Positions 53,880 through 63,677 are shown, counted from the first letter of the stretch. The stretch is DNA of 64,000 nt from Candidatus Tepidiaquacellales bacterium UBA2330 (GCA_002344965.1 DDUU01000056.1:41868-105867), one strand, 5' to 3'. Numbers and translations: made by a program. Notes: generated from the sequence alone by a model not told the origin.

Positions 53880-54935
53880 TCAGACTGAATTCTCCTTCTC
53901 CAGATCTATCAGCCACTTCTTCCTCCAAAGTCCGCCGCCGTATCCTGTAAGTTTTCCGTCTTCACCGATTACTCTGTGACACGGGATCATAATAGAAATT
54001 CTGTTGTCGCCGTTTGCATTTGCTACGGCGCGAACCGCTTTGACATTACCGAGAAGTTCCGCCTGCTTTTTGTATGATCTTGTTTCGCCGTAAGGAATGG
54101 TCTGTAATATTTTCCAGACTTTTTTTTGAAACTCCGTTCCGGGCGCATCGAGAGGAACATTAAATATTTTTCTCTTCCCGTCAAAATATTCCTTCATCTG
54201 CTTTTCAGTCTCAGGGAAGAATTTACTCTTACCCGGGAATATCTTTGATTTGAAATGCTTTTCAATCTGCTTCAGTTCTGTCTCAAGCATTCTTCTGTCC
54301 GTAAACTCCAGCAGACAAAGTCCTTTCTCCGATGCAACCGCCATCATCGGTCCGAGAGGCGTAGTAAACCGCGTGAAAGTCAGACTGGATTTTGATTCGC
54401 TCTGGTTCGGATTAAATTCTGCATTCTTCTTAAAGGAATAATTGAACCCGCTTAATGAGCCGTAACCGTTTTCAAAAGCTGCGTTAATAACTTTATCACC
54501 GTTCTTAATGTCATTGAATGCATTGTTGATCCGCATCAGTCTCTGAAATCCCTGAAATGTAACACCGTGATTTTTCTGAAACCATCTTCTGATTCTGTTA
54601 GGTTCAATGTCACGTGATCTGAGATCAAAATCTGAAATTTTTAAGGAAGGCGAATTATTAATTTCATTAATAAGTGATTTTATTTCCGCCGGAATTGTCC
54701 TGCTGTGAGCAAGCGGTTTGCAGACCTTGCAGGGACGGTATCCGCTCACAAGAGCTTCGCGTGAAGTTTTAAAATACTCTACGTTTTCACGCAGAGGTTT
54801 TCTGGCAGTGCAGGAAGGTCTGCAGAAAATACCGGTTGTTTTAATTGCAGCGAAAAACTGTCCTTCAAACTGCTCATCTTTTTTCAGCAGAGCTTCATAC
54901 ATTATTTTTTCTGGTATGTTTAATTCTGTGTTCAT
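53880..54935 (-). CDS. ada: Ada: adaptive alkylation response regulator/methyltransferase
   Basis: Protein of 351 residues. The N-terminal methyl-phosphotriester domain has C38, C42, C69 and C72, the same positions as in E. coli Ada. An AraC helix-turn-helix follows (RIRRWFQKNHG and AFENGYGSLSGFNYSFKK). The C-terminal O6-alkylguanine methyltransferase has C319 in IPCHRVIG. It repairs alkylated DNA and activates its own regulon. It is not linked to alkA or alkB here. A distant AlkD-like protein is at 11.4 kb. Confidence 0.94.
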   Translation of the reverse strand: MNTELNIPEKIMYEALLKKDEQFEGQFFAAIKTTGIFCRPSCTARKPLRENVEYFKTSREALVSGYRPCKVCKPLAHSRTIPAEIKSLINEINNSPSLKISDFDLRSRDIEPNRIRRWFQKNHGVTFQGFQRLMRINNAFNDIKNGDKVINAAFENGYGSLSGFNYSFKKNAEFNPNQSESKSSLTFTRFTTPLGPMMAVASEKGLCLLEFTDRRMLETELKQIEKHFKSKIFPGKSKFFPETEKQMKEYFDGKRKIFNVPLDAPGTEFQKKVWKILQTIPYGETRSYKKQAELLGNVKAVRAVANANGDNRISIMIPCHRVIGEDGKLTGYGGGLWRKKWLIDLEKENSV

Positions 54936-55016
54936 TTTATTTTTTTAACAAATATATAAATGCATGATCAGCCATTCCACCGAAAACTTAACATGTATTT
55001 TTTTACAGCGGAATAC

Positions 55017-56780
55017 TTATTTTAAAAGGATCATGGACTTAGTTTCGGAATATACATCCGTATCCAGTCTGTAATAATATACTCCGCTCGGCAGATAATT
55101 ATTTCCCGAAGATGCGGAAAACTCTGCTGAATATTTTCCCGGCTCCTGAACTTCATTCACGAGAGTCTGCACTTCATTTCCGAGAATATCAAAAACCTTA
55201 AGCACAACTTTTCCTTTTGTTACAATATCATAATTTATTTTTGTGTTAGGATTAAAAGGGTTAGGAAAATTTTGATGCAAATTAAATGATTCCGGAATTT
55301 CCTGTGAAGCGGGATTGATTCCCGTTACGCCGTTATTAAAAATAAACAGTATATCGTCAATCTCGTCAATGCCGGCAAGATCAAGATCGCCGTCATTATC
55401 TCTGTCATGAACAGTAATGCATGAACCCGAACTGGAAGAGGGAAGAGTATGAGGAGTATTTGAAAATACTCCGCTGCCGGTATTATTATAAACGTTAAAA
55501 TTCCCGCCGCTGTAATTACTTGCTATCAGATCAAGATCATTGTCACCGTCAAGATCACCTATATCAATTGCCAGAGGAAAAGTGCCGATTGTATTATATG
55601 TAGTAACTGCGCTCAGTCCGCCGCTTCCGTTTCCGAATACAACACCTATTCTGTTATAACTTGATAAAGCTGCCGCGACATCAGGATAACCGTCTCCGTT
55701 AATATCACCGACTGCAATAGCCCACGGACTTCCTATAATATCACTCCTTGCAGAAAAAGTAAAACTCCCGTTTCCGTCGCCGAGCAGCAGGACAATCTCA
55801 CGGCTTGAATAACAGCCGATGAATGCGTCGAGTATTCCGTCGTTATTAGCGTCTGTCAGCATTACGGCTGTTTCGCCGTTGCCGACGGTATTTATATTTA
55901 CGGCTGCGGCAAAAGTACCGTTCCCGTTATTTTTAAAAATTGAAATATTACTGCCGCCCCTGTTTGCAGTAACAATGTCATCGTCTCCGTCACCGTCAAT
56001 ATCGCCGACCGCTACTCCTCTTACATTATTTGCGGCTGTATGCGGGACTTCCGGCTGAAATACTGCATTGCCTGACGCAATAAAAAGACTCATAATATTA
56101 TTGCCTGCATTACCTATTACAATATCTACTTTGCCGTCGTGATTAAAATCCGCCGCTTCACTCGGACTGGGAAAATTACCTGCAGGAAGAGAATATATTG
56201 AATGCATTGTATCAAAGTTTACTCCGTTGTTTAGATAAACACGGAAGTCTTTTGAAATTTCATTTACGATTGCAAGATCAGTTAGTCTGTCATTATTAAA
56301 ATCCATTCCGAGTGCGCCGTAACATTGTATATGACCTTCGCCCTGTCTGCGTACTGGAATTGATTTTATAAGAGACTGCTGCAGAGTACCTGTTCCGGCT
56401 TTTGACCAGAACTGCCATACAAATCCTTTTTCCATAGCGACATTACCCTGACTTCTTATGCCTTTTGATAAAGAAACCGTGATCCATTCTCCTGCAAGGA
56501 AAGGAAGTGCAGGCGTGAATTTAACCTGAGTGTTGCCGTTGAGAAATTCAAAGCTTCCGTTTACAGGTCCGGATAGTTTTGCGAAAACACGGAATGTTAA
56601 ATTATTTATTGTAGTCGGATCAATGGCTGTGTTAAAAGTTGCAATGATCTGCGAACTTCTGTCCGCGTTTATTACCTGTCTCTGCGGAGATACAGCAGTT
56701 ACCAATGGCGCTTGTGCATACACCGCTCCTGTAATTATTAAAATACAGAATGCAAATATGCATATTGTAAATTTATTCAT
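55017..56780 (-). CDS. T9SS cargo: Big-like domain, FG-GAP/VCBS repeats and type A sorting domain
   Basis: Secreted protein of about 587 residues. I place the start at ATG 56780 (MNKFTICIFAFCILI, cleaved near VYAQA); the longer open frame to 56906 adds no signal-like sequence. After an SbsA/Big-type domain (about 20-125) come seven FG-GAP/VCBS repeats with Ca-loops such as DIDGDGDDDIV, DINGDGYPDVA, DLDGDNDLDLI. The last 75 residues are a T9SS type A sorting domain (QNFPNPFNPNTKINYD to SMILLK). Exported by T9SS and anchored or released at the cell surface. Confidence 0.88.
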   Translation of the reverse strand: MNKFTICIFAFCILIITGAVYAQAPLVTAVSPQRQVINADRSSQIIATFNTAIDPTTINNLTFRVFAKLSGPVNGSFEFLNGNTQVKFTPALPFLAGEWITVSLSKGIRSQGNVAMEKGFVWQFWSKAGTGTLQQSLIKSIPVRRQGEGHIQCYGALGMDFNNDRLTDLAIVNEISKDFRVYLNNGVNFDTMHSIYSLPAGNFPSPSEAADFNHDGKVDIVIGNAGNNIMSLFIASGNAVFQPEVPHTAANNVRGVAVGDIDGDGDDDIVTANRGGSNISIFKNNGNGTFAAAVNINTVGNGETAVMLTDANNDGILDAFIGCYSSREIVLLLGDGNGSFTFSARSDIIGSPWAIAVGDINGDGYPDVAAALSSYNRIGVVFGNGSGGLSAVTTYNTIGTFPLAIDIGDLDGDNDLDLIASNYSGGNFNVYNNTGSGVFSNTPHTLPSSSSGSCITVHDRDNDGDLDLAGIDEIDDILFIFNNGVTGINPASQEIPESFNLHQNFPNPFNPNTKINYDIVTKGKVVLKVFDILGNEVQTLVNEVQEPGKYSAEFSASSGNNYLPSGVYYYRLDTDVYSETKSMILLK

Positions 56781-57035
56781 TTTATAAAAATTAATTTTGA
56801 AAAATATGTTTAATCTAAAATGTAAATTCAATCTATTTTTAAAATAGTGTTTCCATCGGTTAAAAAGTAATTCCATTTTACAGAAGCATTCACTTTCTAA
56901 GATCATAGAAGTGAACTGAAATTCAAATCCTCAAAAAGGAATAAAAGATGTTTATTTAAAATAAATTTAGTATTTTAATGAAATTGATAAAATAATTTAC
57001 CGTTCATTTAAATTTTAGAATTTAAAATTAAGGAT

Positions 57036-58352
57036 ATGAATAAATTAATATTAACAATTCTAATTATTTCTTTACACAATATTTCTTCAGCTCAAAACGG
57101 CTGGATATGGCAGAACAGTAACCTCAAACAAAAACTCAATGATGTTTTTTTTATAAATTCTCAATCCGGCTGGATAGCTGCTGATTCTACAAAAATACTT
57201 CGCACAACCAACGGAGGAGTAAACTGGTCAACTCAGACATTACCTTATTATTCTCCATTAAAGTCAATTTTTTTTATTGATGAAAATACAGGTTGGGCAG
57301 CAGGTGGATATTGGTATATTGTAAATTCAGGTGTGATCTATAAAACAACTAATGGAGGTAATAACTGGTTTACTCAGGGTCTGGGTGGAAATTTAAATGA
57401 TATATACTTCATAAACGGAAATACAGGTTTTGTTGGGTATGATGCTTCAGGGGATTTTGTATCCGGCGGCGGAATTTTTAAAACAACAAATGGCGGATCG
57501 AATTGGAATCAAGCTGATACATATTCTATTGATTTTGTGATTAGTTCTGTTTGCTTTTCAAACGGCAATGGATATGCCTGTGGATACAGATATGATGATA
57601 CAGGTAATGACACAATAATAATTTTAAAATCCACTGATTTTGGAAACTCATGGAATAAGAAATTTTTAAAAAACATTAATGGAACCTGGGGAAACCTTCT
57701 TAATAGTATTTGTTGCATTGGTGATACTGTCTGGTGCGCAGGTCAGGACAGTTCAATACTAAGAAGTACTGATGCAGGTGAGAACTGGCAGGAAATAAAT
57801 GTTAATAAACCGGCATTTTTAAATTCGATATACTTTGTAGATAACAATACCGGCTTTATAGCAGGAAGGAGTTCCTCCGACACGTCAAATATTATGAAAT
57901 CTACAAATGGCGGTTCGAACTGGTTTAAATTAAAAAATAATTATACTAATGAGTTAAATGCTATCTTCTTTGTAGATAAAGCTACAGGTTGGGCTGTTGG
58001 TAATAATTATCCCGGTGCTGACGGTATTATTTTGAAAACTATTACCGGAGGTCTGACTGAAGTTAATTCTTCAGGAATTGGTTTTATTTCTGACTACAGA
58101 TTAGACCAAAATTATCCAAATCCATTTAATACAAAAACTATTATCAGTTTTGAAATATCAGGTAATGAAAATGTTTCTTTAAAAGTATTTGATGTATTAG
58201 GTAATAAAGTATTTTCATTAGTGAATAAAAAACTTAATGCAGGTAAATACAATATTGAATTTGACGGAAGTAATCTTTCAAGCGGAATCTATTTCTATAC
58301 ACTTCTATCAGGATACTTTAATGATACAAAAAGAATGATTTTATTAAAATAA
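57036..58352 (+). CDS. T9SS cargo: YCF48/BNR-like propeller protein
   Basis: Secreted protein of 438 residues. A signal peptide (LILTILIISLHNISSAQ) is followed by six to seven repeats of the YCF48 or sialidase-like type (TTNGGVNW, TTNGGNNW, TTNGGSNW, STDAGENW, STNGGSNW) and WAAGG or GWIAA strands. The C-terminal sorting domain is DQNYPNPFNTKTII to KRMILLK. It is divergent from the FG-GAP gene. The fold is a beta-propeller; its ligand is unknown. Confidence 0.87.
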   Translation: MNKLILTILIISLHNISSAQNGWIWQNSNLKQKLNDVFFINSQSGWIAADSTKILRTTNGGVNWSTQTLPYYSPLKSIFFIDENTGWAAGGYWYIVNSGVIYKTTNGGNNWFTQGLGGNLNDIYFINGNTGFVGYDASGDFVSGGGIFKTTNGGSNWNQADTYSIDFVISSVCFSNGNGYACGYRYDDTGNDTIIILKSTDFGNSWNKKFLKNINGTWGNLLNSICCIGDTVWCAGQDSSILRSTDAGENWQEINVNKPAFLNSIYFVDNNTGFIAGRSSSDTSNIMKSTNGGSNWFKLKNNYTNELNAIFFVDKATGWAVGNNYPGADGIILKTITGGLTEVNSSGIGFISDYRLDQNYPNPFNTKTIISFEISGNENVSLKVFDVLGNKVFSLVNKKLNAGKYNIEFDGSNLSSGIYFYTLLSGYFNDTKRMILLK

Positions 58353-58360
58353 TTTAAAAA

Positions 58361-58386
58361 AAAGCCCGCTCTGATGAACGGGCTTT
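58361..58386. terminator. Bidirectional terminator between convergent cargo genes
   Basis: AAAGCCCG (58361-58368) pairs with CGGGCTTT (58379-58386) across a ten-base loop. An A tract on the left becomes a U tract on the minus strand, so it fits best as the terminator of the 58413-60425 gene, and it also lies just past the stop of the plus-strand gene. Confidence 0.75.
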
Positions 58387-58412
58387 AGATATTTCTAATG
58401 TAAATTTATTTT

Positions 58413-60425
58413 TTATTTGATCAGCATGAATTTTTTTGCATCGGTAAATCCGTTAGTTTCAATTCTGTAAAAGTAAACGCCGCTGTTAAGATCCGCCGCA
58501 TTTAAGGAATAGGAATATGAACCTGCGTTCAGTTCACTGTTGACAAGCTCTCTCACAAGTTTACCGTTAATGTCATATACACTAAGTTTTACCGGTGTGT
58601 TTTTTGCAATGTCAAACTTTATTGATGTAACGGGATTGAACGGGTTCGGATAATTTTGAGATAATGAGAAACTTTCCGGGATACCTGTTTCATTTGCAGT
58701 AAGTCCGACAAGTCCGACTGTCAGAGCAACTGTTCTTTTGTGAACAGGAGTACCGTTTGAACCTGCTGAAGTTAATGTAACTGTGTAAGCGCCGGCAGTT
58801 GTGTTTGGCGCAGCATGAATTCTTACGTCAAGTGAATCCGGATAACTGCTTAAAGTATTTCCGTTTGGAAATGAAACTGTCAGAGCCCCGATAGCAGGTG
58901 TCGGAGTTACAACAGCTGAAAAAGACGTAACGTCTGTATAAAGTTTAACAGCAGGAACAACAGCTTTGAAAGTAGCAACATTTGAACTGTTAATGGTTAC
59001 TGCAGCCGGATTTACTTTTAAAGCGTAATCGGGAAAATAAGCTCCGATGTTTTTGTAATTTCCCTGTCTTCCGTCATACCATACTGAATAGGAAGTTTTT
59101 TCATTAGCAGTCATACCGTCATAGTCTCCTCTGTAACAGTTTGTATTTGGTGAACATGCCGGAGTAGGATAAGTCCATGCCTGTGTTGTTAGCTTCTGAT
59201 TCGGCGCGAATGTTGCTCCTCCGTCATCAGTATAAGTAGCGTAAACATTTACCTGATACGTTGCCGGATTTTCTCTGGTGTCATACCATTTTATATAAAG
59301 TCTTCCTGTTTCCTTTTCACACCAGATAGCCGGGAACCACTGATCGCTCAGTTCCGGATTCGGATTATCGTTAACAGTAATTTTATTTGACCAGGTAAGC
59401 GCCTGATTATCGGAATATTGTAAAATGATATCGGGTTTATTTCCGTTTCCTGCAGGAACGTTTGAAGCATATACAAGATAAAGTCTGCCTCTGTTAGGAC
59501 CGTAACTGTTATCCATTGCAATCATCGGATAAGGTCTTGTCCTGCCGTTGTTTATCACAAGTCTTCCGGCTGAATTTAAAGTACCGACATAACCTGCGAC
59601 GTTTATGGTTGATCTGGTTGAGAAAGTAGCACCGCCGTTAGTAGATCTGTGAAAAACGTAATTTACGTTTGCTGTACTGCCCGTATTTGTAACATATATT
59701 ACGGTTCCTCCCTGAATAGTACGGGTGCTGTCAGGTCCTACAGCTATCATTACTCCGGGGATTGTATTTGAAGAGTTAAAAGTAGTAGTCCAGTTTAATC
59801 CTCTGTTTGTGCTTCTTGAAAAATTGCCGGGTGTAATCGCTGCATATAAATAATTTGAATATGGTCCGTTTGTCTGATCAACTGCCATTGTGTTTCTGTC
59901 ATTACCAGAAACTGTTAAAATCGCAGGTCCATAAGTCTGTCCTGCATTTGTCGAACTGTAAACATACTGTCCGTTGACACCCGAGCCGTAATGCAGCATA
60001 CCTAAACTGTCCCATGCTGACCAGGGATCGCAGCATATTGAAGGATGGTAGCTCGGATTGCTTAGCGTCCAGTCGTGACCGTTTCTTGTGTAGTATGCAT
60101 TTTGTCCGCTTCCGCCGTTAACACCGAAATGCATTTCAAGCGGGTTACGCGGGTTTGAAACAAGCATCTGCTCTGCATTATCAGCGCCTATCTCAAAATT
60201 ATCAAAACCCTGAGCATCAGTAATAATGTCAAATGTCCCTGCATCCGGCTGATAATGAGTAAGTGACTCTCTTGTAGGTCTGTCAATATGAGGATCGCTT
60301 TCGTCGTAGTTTAAAAAATAATTCATTCCTGAACCCTGGAAGATCTGTGTGCCCAAAAGCGCGAATAATATAAGCAGAATAAATCCGCTTATCCCGCTTT
60401 TGAAAAAGCTGGTGTAATTTTTCAT
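58413..60425 (-). CDS. T9SS cargo: sialidase/BNR-like repeat protein
   Basis: Secreted protein of 670 residues. An N-terminal hydrophobic segment (GISGFILLILFALLGTQIF) serves as the signal. Asp-box like repeats (SSTNAGQTYG, SRSTNRGLNWT, RSTNGGATF, YTDDGGATF) fill about 120-430, as in sialidase-type six-bladed propellers. A late Ig-like region (about 470-590) and a sorting domain (QNYPNPFNPVTSIKFD to KKFMLIK) end it. The catalytic residues of sialidases are not recognisable, so glycosidase activity is not claimed. Confidence 0.83.
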   Translation of the reverse strand: MKNYTSFFKSGISGFILLILFALLGTQIFQGSGMNYFLNYDESDPHIDRPTRESLTHYQPDAGTFDIITDAQGFDNFEIGADNAEQMLVSNPRNPLEMHFGVNGGSGQNAYYTRNGHDWTLSNPSYHPSICCDPWSAWDSLGMLHYGSGVNGQYVYSSTNAGQTYGPAILTVSGNDRNTMAVDQTNGPYSNYLYAAITPGNFSRSTNRGLNWTTTFNSSNTIPGVMIAVGPDSTRTIQGGTVIYVTNTGSTANVNYVFHRSTNGGATFSTRSTINVAGYVGTLNSAGRLVINNGRTRPYPMIAMDNSYGPNRGRLYLVYASNVPAGNGNKPDIILQYSDNQALTWSNKITVNDNPNPELSDQWFPAIWCEKETGRLYIKWYDTRENPATYQVNVYATYTDDGGATFAPNQKLTTQAWTYPTPACSPNTNCYRGDYDGMTANEKTSYSVWYDGRQGNYKNIGAYFPDYALKVNPAAVTINSSNVATFKAVVPAVKLYTDVTSFSAVVTPTPAIGALTVSFPNGNTLSSYPDSLDVRIHAAPNTTAGAYTVTLTSAGSNGTPVHKRTVALTVGLVGLTANETGIPESFSLSQNYPNPFNPVTSIKFDIAKNTPVKLSVYDINGKLVRELVNSELNAGSYSYSLNAADLNSGVYFYRIETNGFTDAKKFMLIK

Positions 60426-60549
60426 TTTATTGTTTTGTTTTGTAAATTTTAATATGTAACAAAATAAAGTTATGACTTTTATTAATCAACTTAAAAAATC
60501 AATAAATTATTTTCCGCCCTGAAAACAGCAGATGTTAATTTAAGCTAAA

Positions 60550-60574
60550 CCTTTTGTCTTTGTGTCTTAGTGCA
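60550..60574. repeat. Word-like iteration TTTGTCTTTGTGTCTTAGTGC
   Basis: In the divergent spacer between two cargo genes, TTTTGTCTTTGTGTCTTAGTGC iterates short GTCTTTGTG-like words. I recall similar word repeats in intergenic DNA of Bacteroidota and other lineages, but I cannot search for it. No coding role. Confidence 0.35.
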
Positions 60575-60695
60575 GAAATAAAATTAAAACCTGTAATAGA
60601 TGTATTTGTCTTTAAATTTCTTTTCTGAAAATAATATCACATTTAAAAATATATTTGTATATTCTTAAGTCAATTTACTAACCAAATAATTACAG

Positions 60696-61976
60696 ATGAT
60701 ATATAGGACATCTTATTTTCAGATTTTAATTTTTATGTTCTTTGTCAATGTCAGTTTATCACAGGATAAATGGGTAAGACAGAACAGTCCTGTGACTACG
60801 GCGTTGTTCAACTGCGTATTTACTGATTCTCTGAACGGATGGGCGGCAGGAGAAGAAGGTGTGATAATACATACATCTGACGGCGGTACTAACTGGATAA
60901 TTCAAAACAATCCCGTAAACTATTATATCAACGATATTTTTTTTATAAATAAAAACACCGGCTGGTGCGTTTCAAATGAATTTCTTTTAAACGGCACTAC
61001 TTTAATTAAGACAACCAACGGCGGAGACAACTGGACCGCTGAAAGCTTTCCGGATTCCTCGGTATTCTTCAGGACAATTTATTTCCACGATTCTCTGAAC
61101 GGGTATCTTGCAGGATTCTTCGGTGTTATTTTTAAAACTACAGACGGTGGTGATAACTGGTTTCCGGCTTTCGTAGATACTTCAAATTATTCCCAGTATC
61201 CCATAAACAGAATTAAATTTGTTAATGCGCAGACAGGATTTGCGTGCGGAGGTATTATTGACATTGCAGGCGTACTTTGGAGTACGTTTGATTCGGGGCT
61301 TACATGGACTGCAGGCGATTACGCCGCCGAACCTTTTTATGATTTGCTGCTTACGAATGAAAACAGAATGTTTGCAGTCGGAGGCGATTTTGAATACGGC
61401 GCGCAGTTCATACTTTCCACAAACAGCGGTGTAAACTGGAATTATACGAATCTTGCTTACTTCGGACAGGCAGAGTCAATTGATTTCAGAACTAAAAATG
61501 AGATATGGATGCCGCTCGGATTTTCCGGAGCGTGGGCTTTTTCAAATGATACAGGTTACAATTGGACTACTTTCCCTGCTACTGACAATGTTTCTCTGAA
61601 TTCAGTTACTTTTATCGATTCGCTGCATGGATGGGCTGTAGGAAATTTCGGCGCTATTCTTAAATATGTACATAATTTAGTAAGCGTTACGCCTGATGAG
61701 AATTCAATACCGGGAGAATATTTTCTTTCGCAGAATTTCCCGAATCCGTTTAATCCGTCGACTGTAATAAAATTCTCAATACCAAATTCAGGCAAAACAG
61801 AGCTGAAAGTATTTGACTCGAAAGGAAGCGAAGTAAAAGAACTGCTTAATGAAAACTTAAGCGCAGGAAGTTATGAATTCAGATTCGATGCGGCAGGTCT
61901 TCCGAGCGGAGTATATTTCTACACTTTACTAACTCCGGATTTTAATGCGACTAAGAAAATGATTCTAATCAGGTAA
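60696..61976 (+). CDS. T9SS cargo: YCF48-like protein
   Basis: Secreted protein of 426 residues. Signal peptide (MIYRTSYFQILIFMFFVNVSLSQ). Six YCF48-type repeats follow (TSDGGTNW, TTNGGDNW, TTDGGDNW, TFDSGLTW, STNSGVNW, SNDTGYNW) with GWAAGE and GWAVGN strands. The C-terminal T9SS type A domain (QNFPNPFNPSTVI to KKMILIR) is coded by DNA almost identical to that of the next gene. It is 17 bases from the downstream gene. Likely a surface propeller. Confidence 0.87.
   Translation: MIYRTSYFQILIFMFFVNVSLSQDKWVRQNSPVTTALFNCVFTDSLNGWAAGEEGVIIHTSDGGTNWIIQNNPVNYYINDIFFINKNTGWCVSNEFLLNGTTLIKTTNGGDNWTAESFPDSSVFFRTIYFHDSLNGYLAGFFGVIFKTTDGGDNWFPAFVDTSNYSQYPINRIKFVNAQTGFACGGIIDIAGVLWSTFDSGLTWTAGDYAAEPFYDLLLTNENRMFAVGGDFEYGAQFILSTNSGVNWNYTNLAYFGQAESIDFRTKNEIWMPLGFSGAWAFSNDTGYNWTTFPATDNVSLNSVTFIDSLHGWAVGNFGAILKYVHNLVSVTPDENSIPGEYFLSQNFPNPFNPSTVIKFSIPNSGKTELKVFDSKGSEVKELLNENLSAGSYEFRFDAAGLPSGVYFYTLLTPDFNATKKMILIR
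61731..61969 (+). repeat. Copy A of a 239-bp sorting-domain repeat
   Basis: This stretch, coding the sorting domain of the 60696 gene, matches 63341-63579 at a constant offset of 1610 bases. I find two differences: 61784 A against 63394 G, and 61861 G against 63471 A. Identity is about 99 percent, while the upstream parts of the two proteins are unrelated in sequence. The match starts at CAGAATTTCC and ends at GATTCTAAT. Confidence 0.92.
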
Positions 61977-61993
61977 TAAAAAGAAATTTCAAT

Positions 61994-63586
61994 ATGAAAA
62001 TATATTTTTACATTACAAGAATATTATATTCCATATTAATATTACATACATTTCAGTTATGTTTATTTTCACAGCCAAATATAGAATGGGCTCAAGAATA
62101 TAATGGATCCGGTAATGGTTCAGACCAGTCAAGCTCAATAGCCGTTGATGACTCTGGAAATGTATATGTGACAGGAAGCAGTTCGGGCGGGAGTGGATTC
62201 GGTTTGGATTATGCCACGGTCAAATATAATTCGGCCGGAATTCATCAATGGACTGCAAGATATAACGGACCCGGTAATGGTGAGGATTATGCCGTAGCAG
62301 TAAAAACAGATAAAAGCGGAAATATTTATGTGTTTGGCTCAAGTAAAGGAATAGGGGCAAACAATTTGGATTTTGCAACTGTAAAATATAACAGTGCAGG
62401 AGTTGAGCAATGGGTAGTAAGATATAATTCCGGCACATCAAATGAAAATGCTAAAGCAATGTGCATTGATTCATCCGGCTTTATATATGTTACAGGATAT
62501 AATTCAAACTTAATTACGATTAAATATGATTCTTCCGGAGCACAAAAATGGGTATCTTTATATGATGGTCCTTCTACAGGTTCGAATGTTCCAAATGCAA
62601 TTATCAATGATAGATTCGGAAATGTATTGGTTACCGGTTACAGTGATTTTGATTATTTAACTATTAAATATAATTCGGCAGGAGCTCAAAACTGGATAGC
62701 AACATACAATGGTCCTTCAAATGCTTCTGATAATTCAAGATCTGTATCAACAGATTTAGAAGGTAATGTTTTTGTTACAGGTACAAGTTATTCAGCAACG
62801 CCGGACTGGGCAACAATAAAGTATTCACCCGAAGGTAATCAGATCTGGGTAGTGAGAAACCAGAGATCACTTCCAGACAGTTATGATTTTGCCCGTGATA
62901 TTTATACTGACAATAGCGGTAATGTATATGTAACAGGTTCTCAAACTGATGTGATCAAAATCGGATCTTATATCACAACAAAAAAATATACTTCTAATGG
63001 TCTGCTTGAATGGTCTAAAAATTTTGACAGAAGTACAGCCGAATATGGTCTTAAAATTATACCTGACAGACTTTCAAATATAACAGTATTATGCATAAGC
63101 GGTTATAATTTTATTATTCTTAAGTATAACACTGCGGGTCAGTTATTGTGGAATGAAACTTACTTTAATATTATTCCACAGGCTTTACCGGGAATTGCAG
63201 CGGATGTTTCAGATAATTTACTGATAGCTTGTACTGTGAATGATAATGTCTCACTTAATTATAAAACTATAAAGTATTCACAAATTATTACTGGAGTTAT
63301 TCCCATATCAAATGAATTACCGGATATTTATTCTTTATATCAGAATTTCCCGAATCCGTTTAATCCGTCGACTGTAATAAAATTCTCAATACCGAATTCA
63401 GGCAAAACAGAGCTGAAAGTATTTGACTCGAAAGGAAGCGAAGTAAAAGAACTGCTTAATGAAAACTTAAACGCAGGAAGTTATGAATTCAGATTCGATG
63501 CGGCAGGTCTTCCGAGCGGAGTATATTTCTACACTTTACTAACTCCGGATTTTAATGCGACTAAGAAAATGATTCTAATAAAGTAG
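61994..63586 (+). CDS. T9SS cargo: SBBP-repeat protein
   Basis: Secreted protein of 530 residues. Signal peptide (ILYSILILHTFQLCLFSQ). The body is made of about seven SBBP-type repeats of 50-60 residues with the pattern D.SGNVYVTG...ATVKYNSAG...W...YNGP. A T9SS sorting domain ends it (QNFPNPFNPSTVI to KKMILIK). Repeats likely form a beta-propeller. It follows the previous cargo gene by 17 bases and may be co-transcribed. The terminator at 63693 lies about 105 bases beyond the stop. Confidence 0.87.
   Translation: MKIYFYITRILYSILILHTFQLCLFSQPNIEWAQEYNGSGNGSDQSSSIAVDDSGNVYVTGSSSGGSGFGLDYATVKYNSAGIHQWTARYNGPGNGEDYAVAVKTDKSGNIYVFGSSKGIGANNLDFATVKYNSAGVEQWVVRYNSGTSNENAKAMCIDSSGFIYVTGYNSNLITIKYDSSGAQKWVSLYDGPSTGSNVPNAIINDRFGNVLVTGYSDFDYLTIKYNSAGAQNWIATYNGPSNASDNSRSVSTDLEGNVFVTGTSYSATPDWATIKYSPEGNQIWVVRNQRSLPDSYDFARDIYTDNSGNVYVTGSQTDVIKIGSYITTKKYTSNGLLEWSKNFDRSTAEYGLKIIPDRLSNITVLCISGYNFIILKYNTAGQLLWNETYFNIIPQALPGIAADVSDNLLIACTVNDNVSLNYKTIKYSQIITGVIPISNELPDIYSLYQNFPNPFNPSTVIKFSIPNSGKTELKVFDSKGSEVKELLNENLNAGSYEFRFDAAGLPSGVYFYTLLTPDFNATKKMILIK
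63341..63579 (+). repeat. Copy B of a 239-bp sorting-domain repeat
   Basis: Second copy of the repeat described for 61731-61969, coding the sorting domain of the SBBP protein. Only two base differences in 239. The near identity ends at the last codons (ATCAGG in A, ATAAAG in B), so the copy boundary lies inside the gene. Confidence 0.92.
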
Positions 63587-63612
63587 TTAGCAGTTAGCAG
63601 TTAATAGTTAGT
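63585..63612. repeat. Short tandem words GTTAGCA
   Basis: Immediately after the SBBP gene stop, TAGTTAGCAGTTAGCAGTTAATAGTTAG repeats the seven-base word GTTAGCA with a degenerate third and fourth unit. It begins the iterated-word tail of the window. Confidence 0.55.
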
Positions 63613-63635
63613 AAAAAAATGTGTAGGTTGCTTAA

Positions 63636-63677
63636 AATCCGTGTAATCGCTTAATCCGTGTGAATCCGTGATTCTGA
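63636..63677. repeat. ATCCGTG-type string, copy 1
   Basis: AATCCGTGTAATCGC followed by TTAATCCGTG and TGAATCCGTGATTC, made from the word AATCCGTG three times. A similar string is at 63908-63950, on the far side of the terminator. Confidence 0.6.

Noticed and set aside
56781..56906. N-terminal extension of the FG-GAP cargo gene
   Set aside because: MNKF at 56780 opens a normal signal peptide; the upstream extension is rich in Phe, Lys and Cys and not signal-like.
58413..60425. True sialidase
   Set aside because: Asp-box repeats are there but the arginine triad and acid residues of sialidases cannot be recognised.
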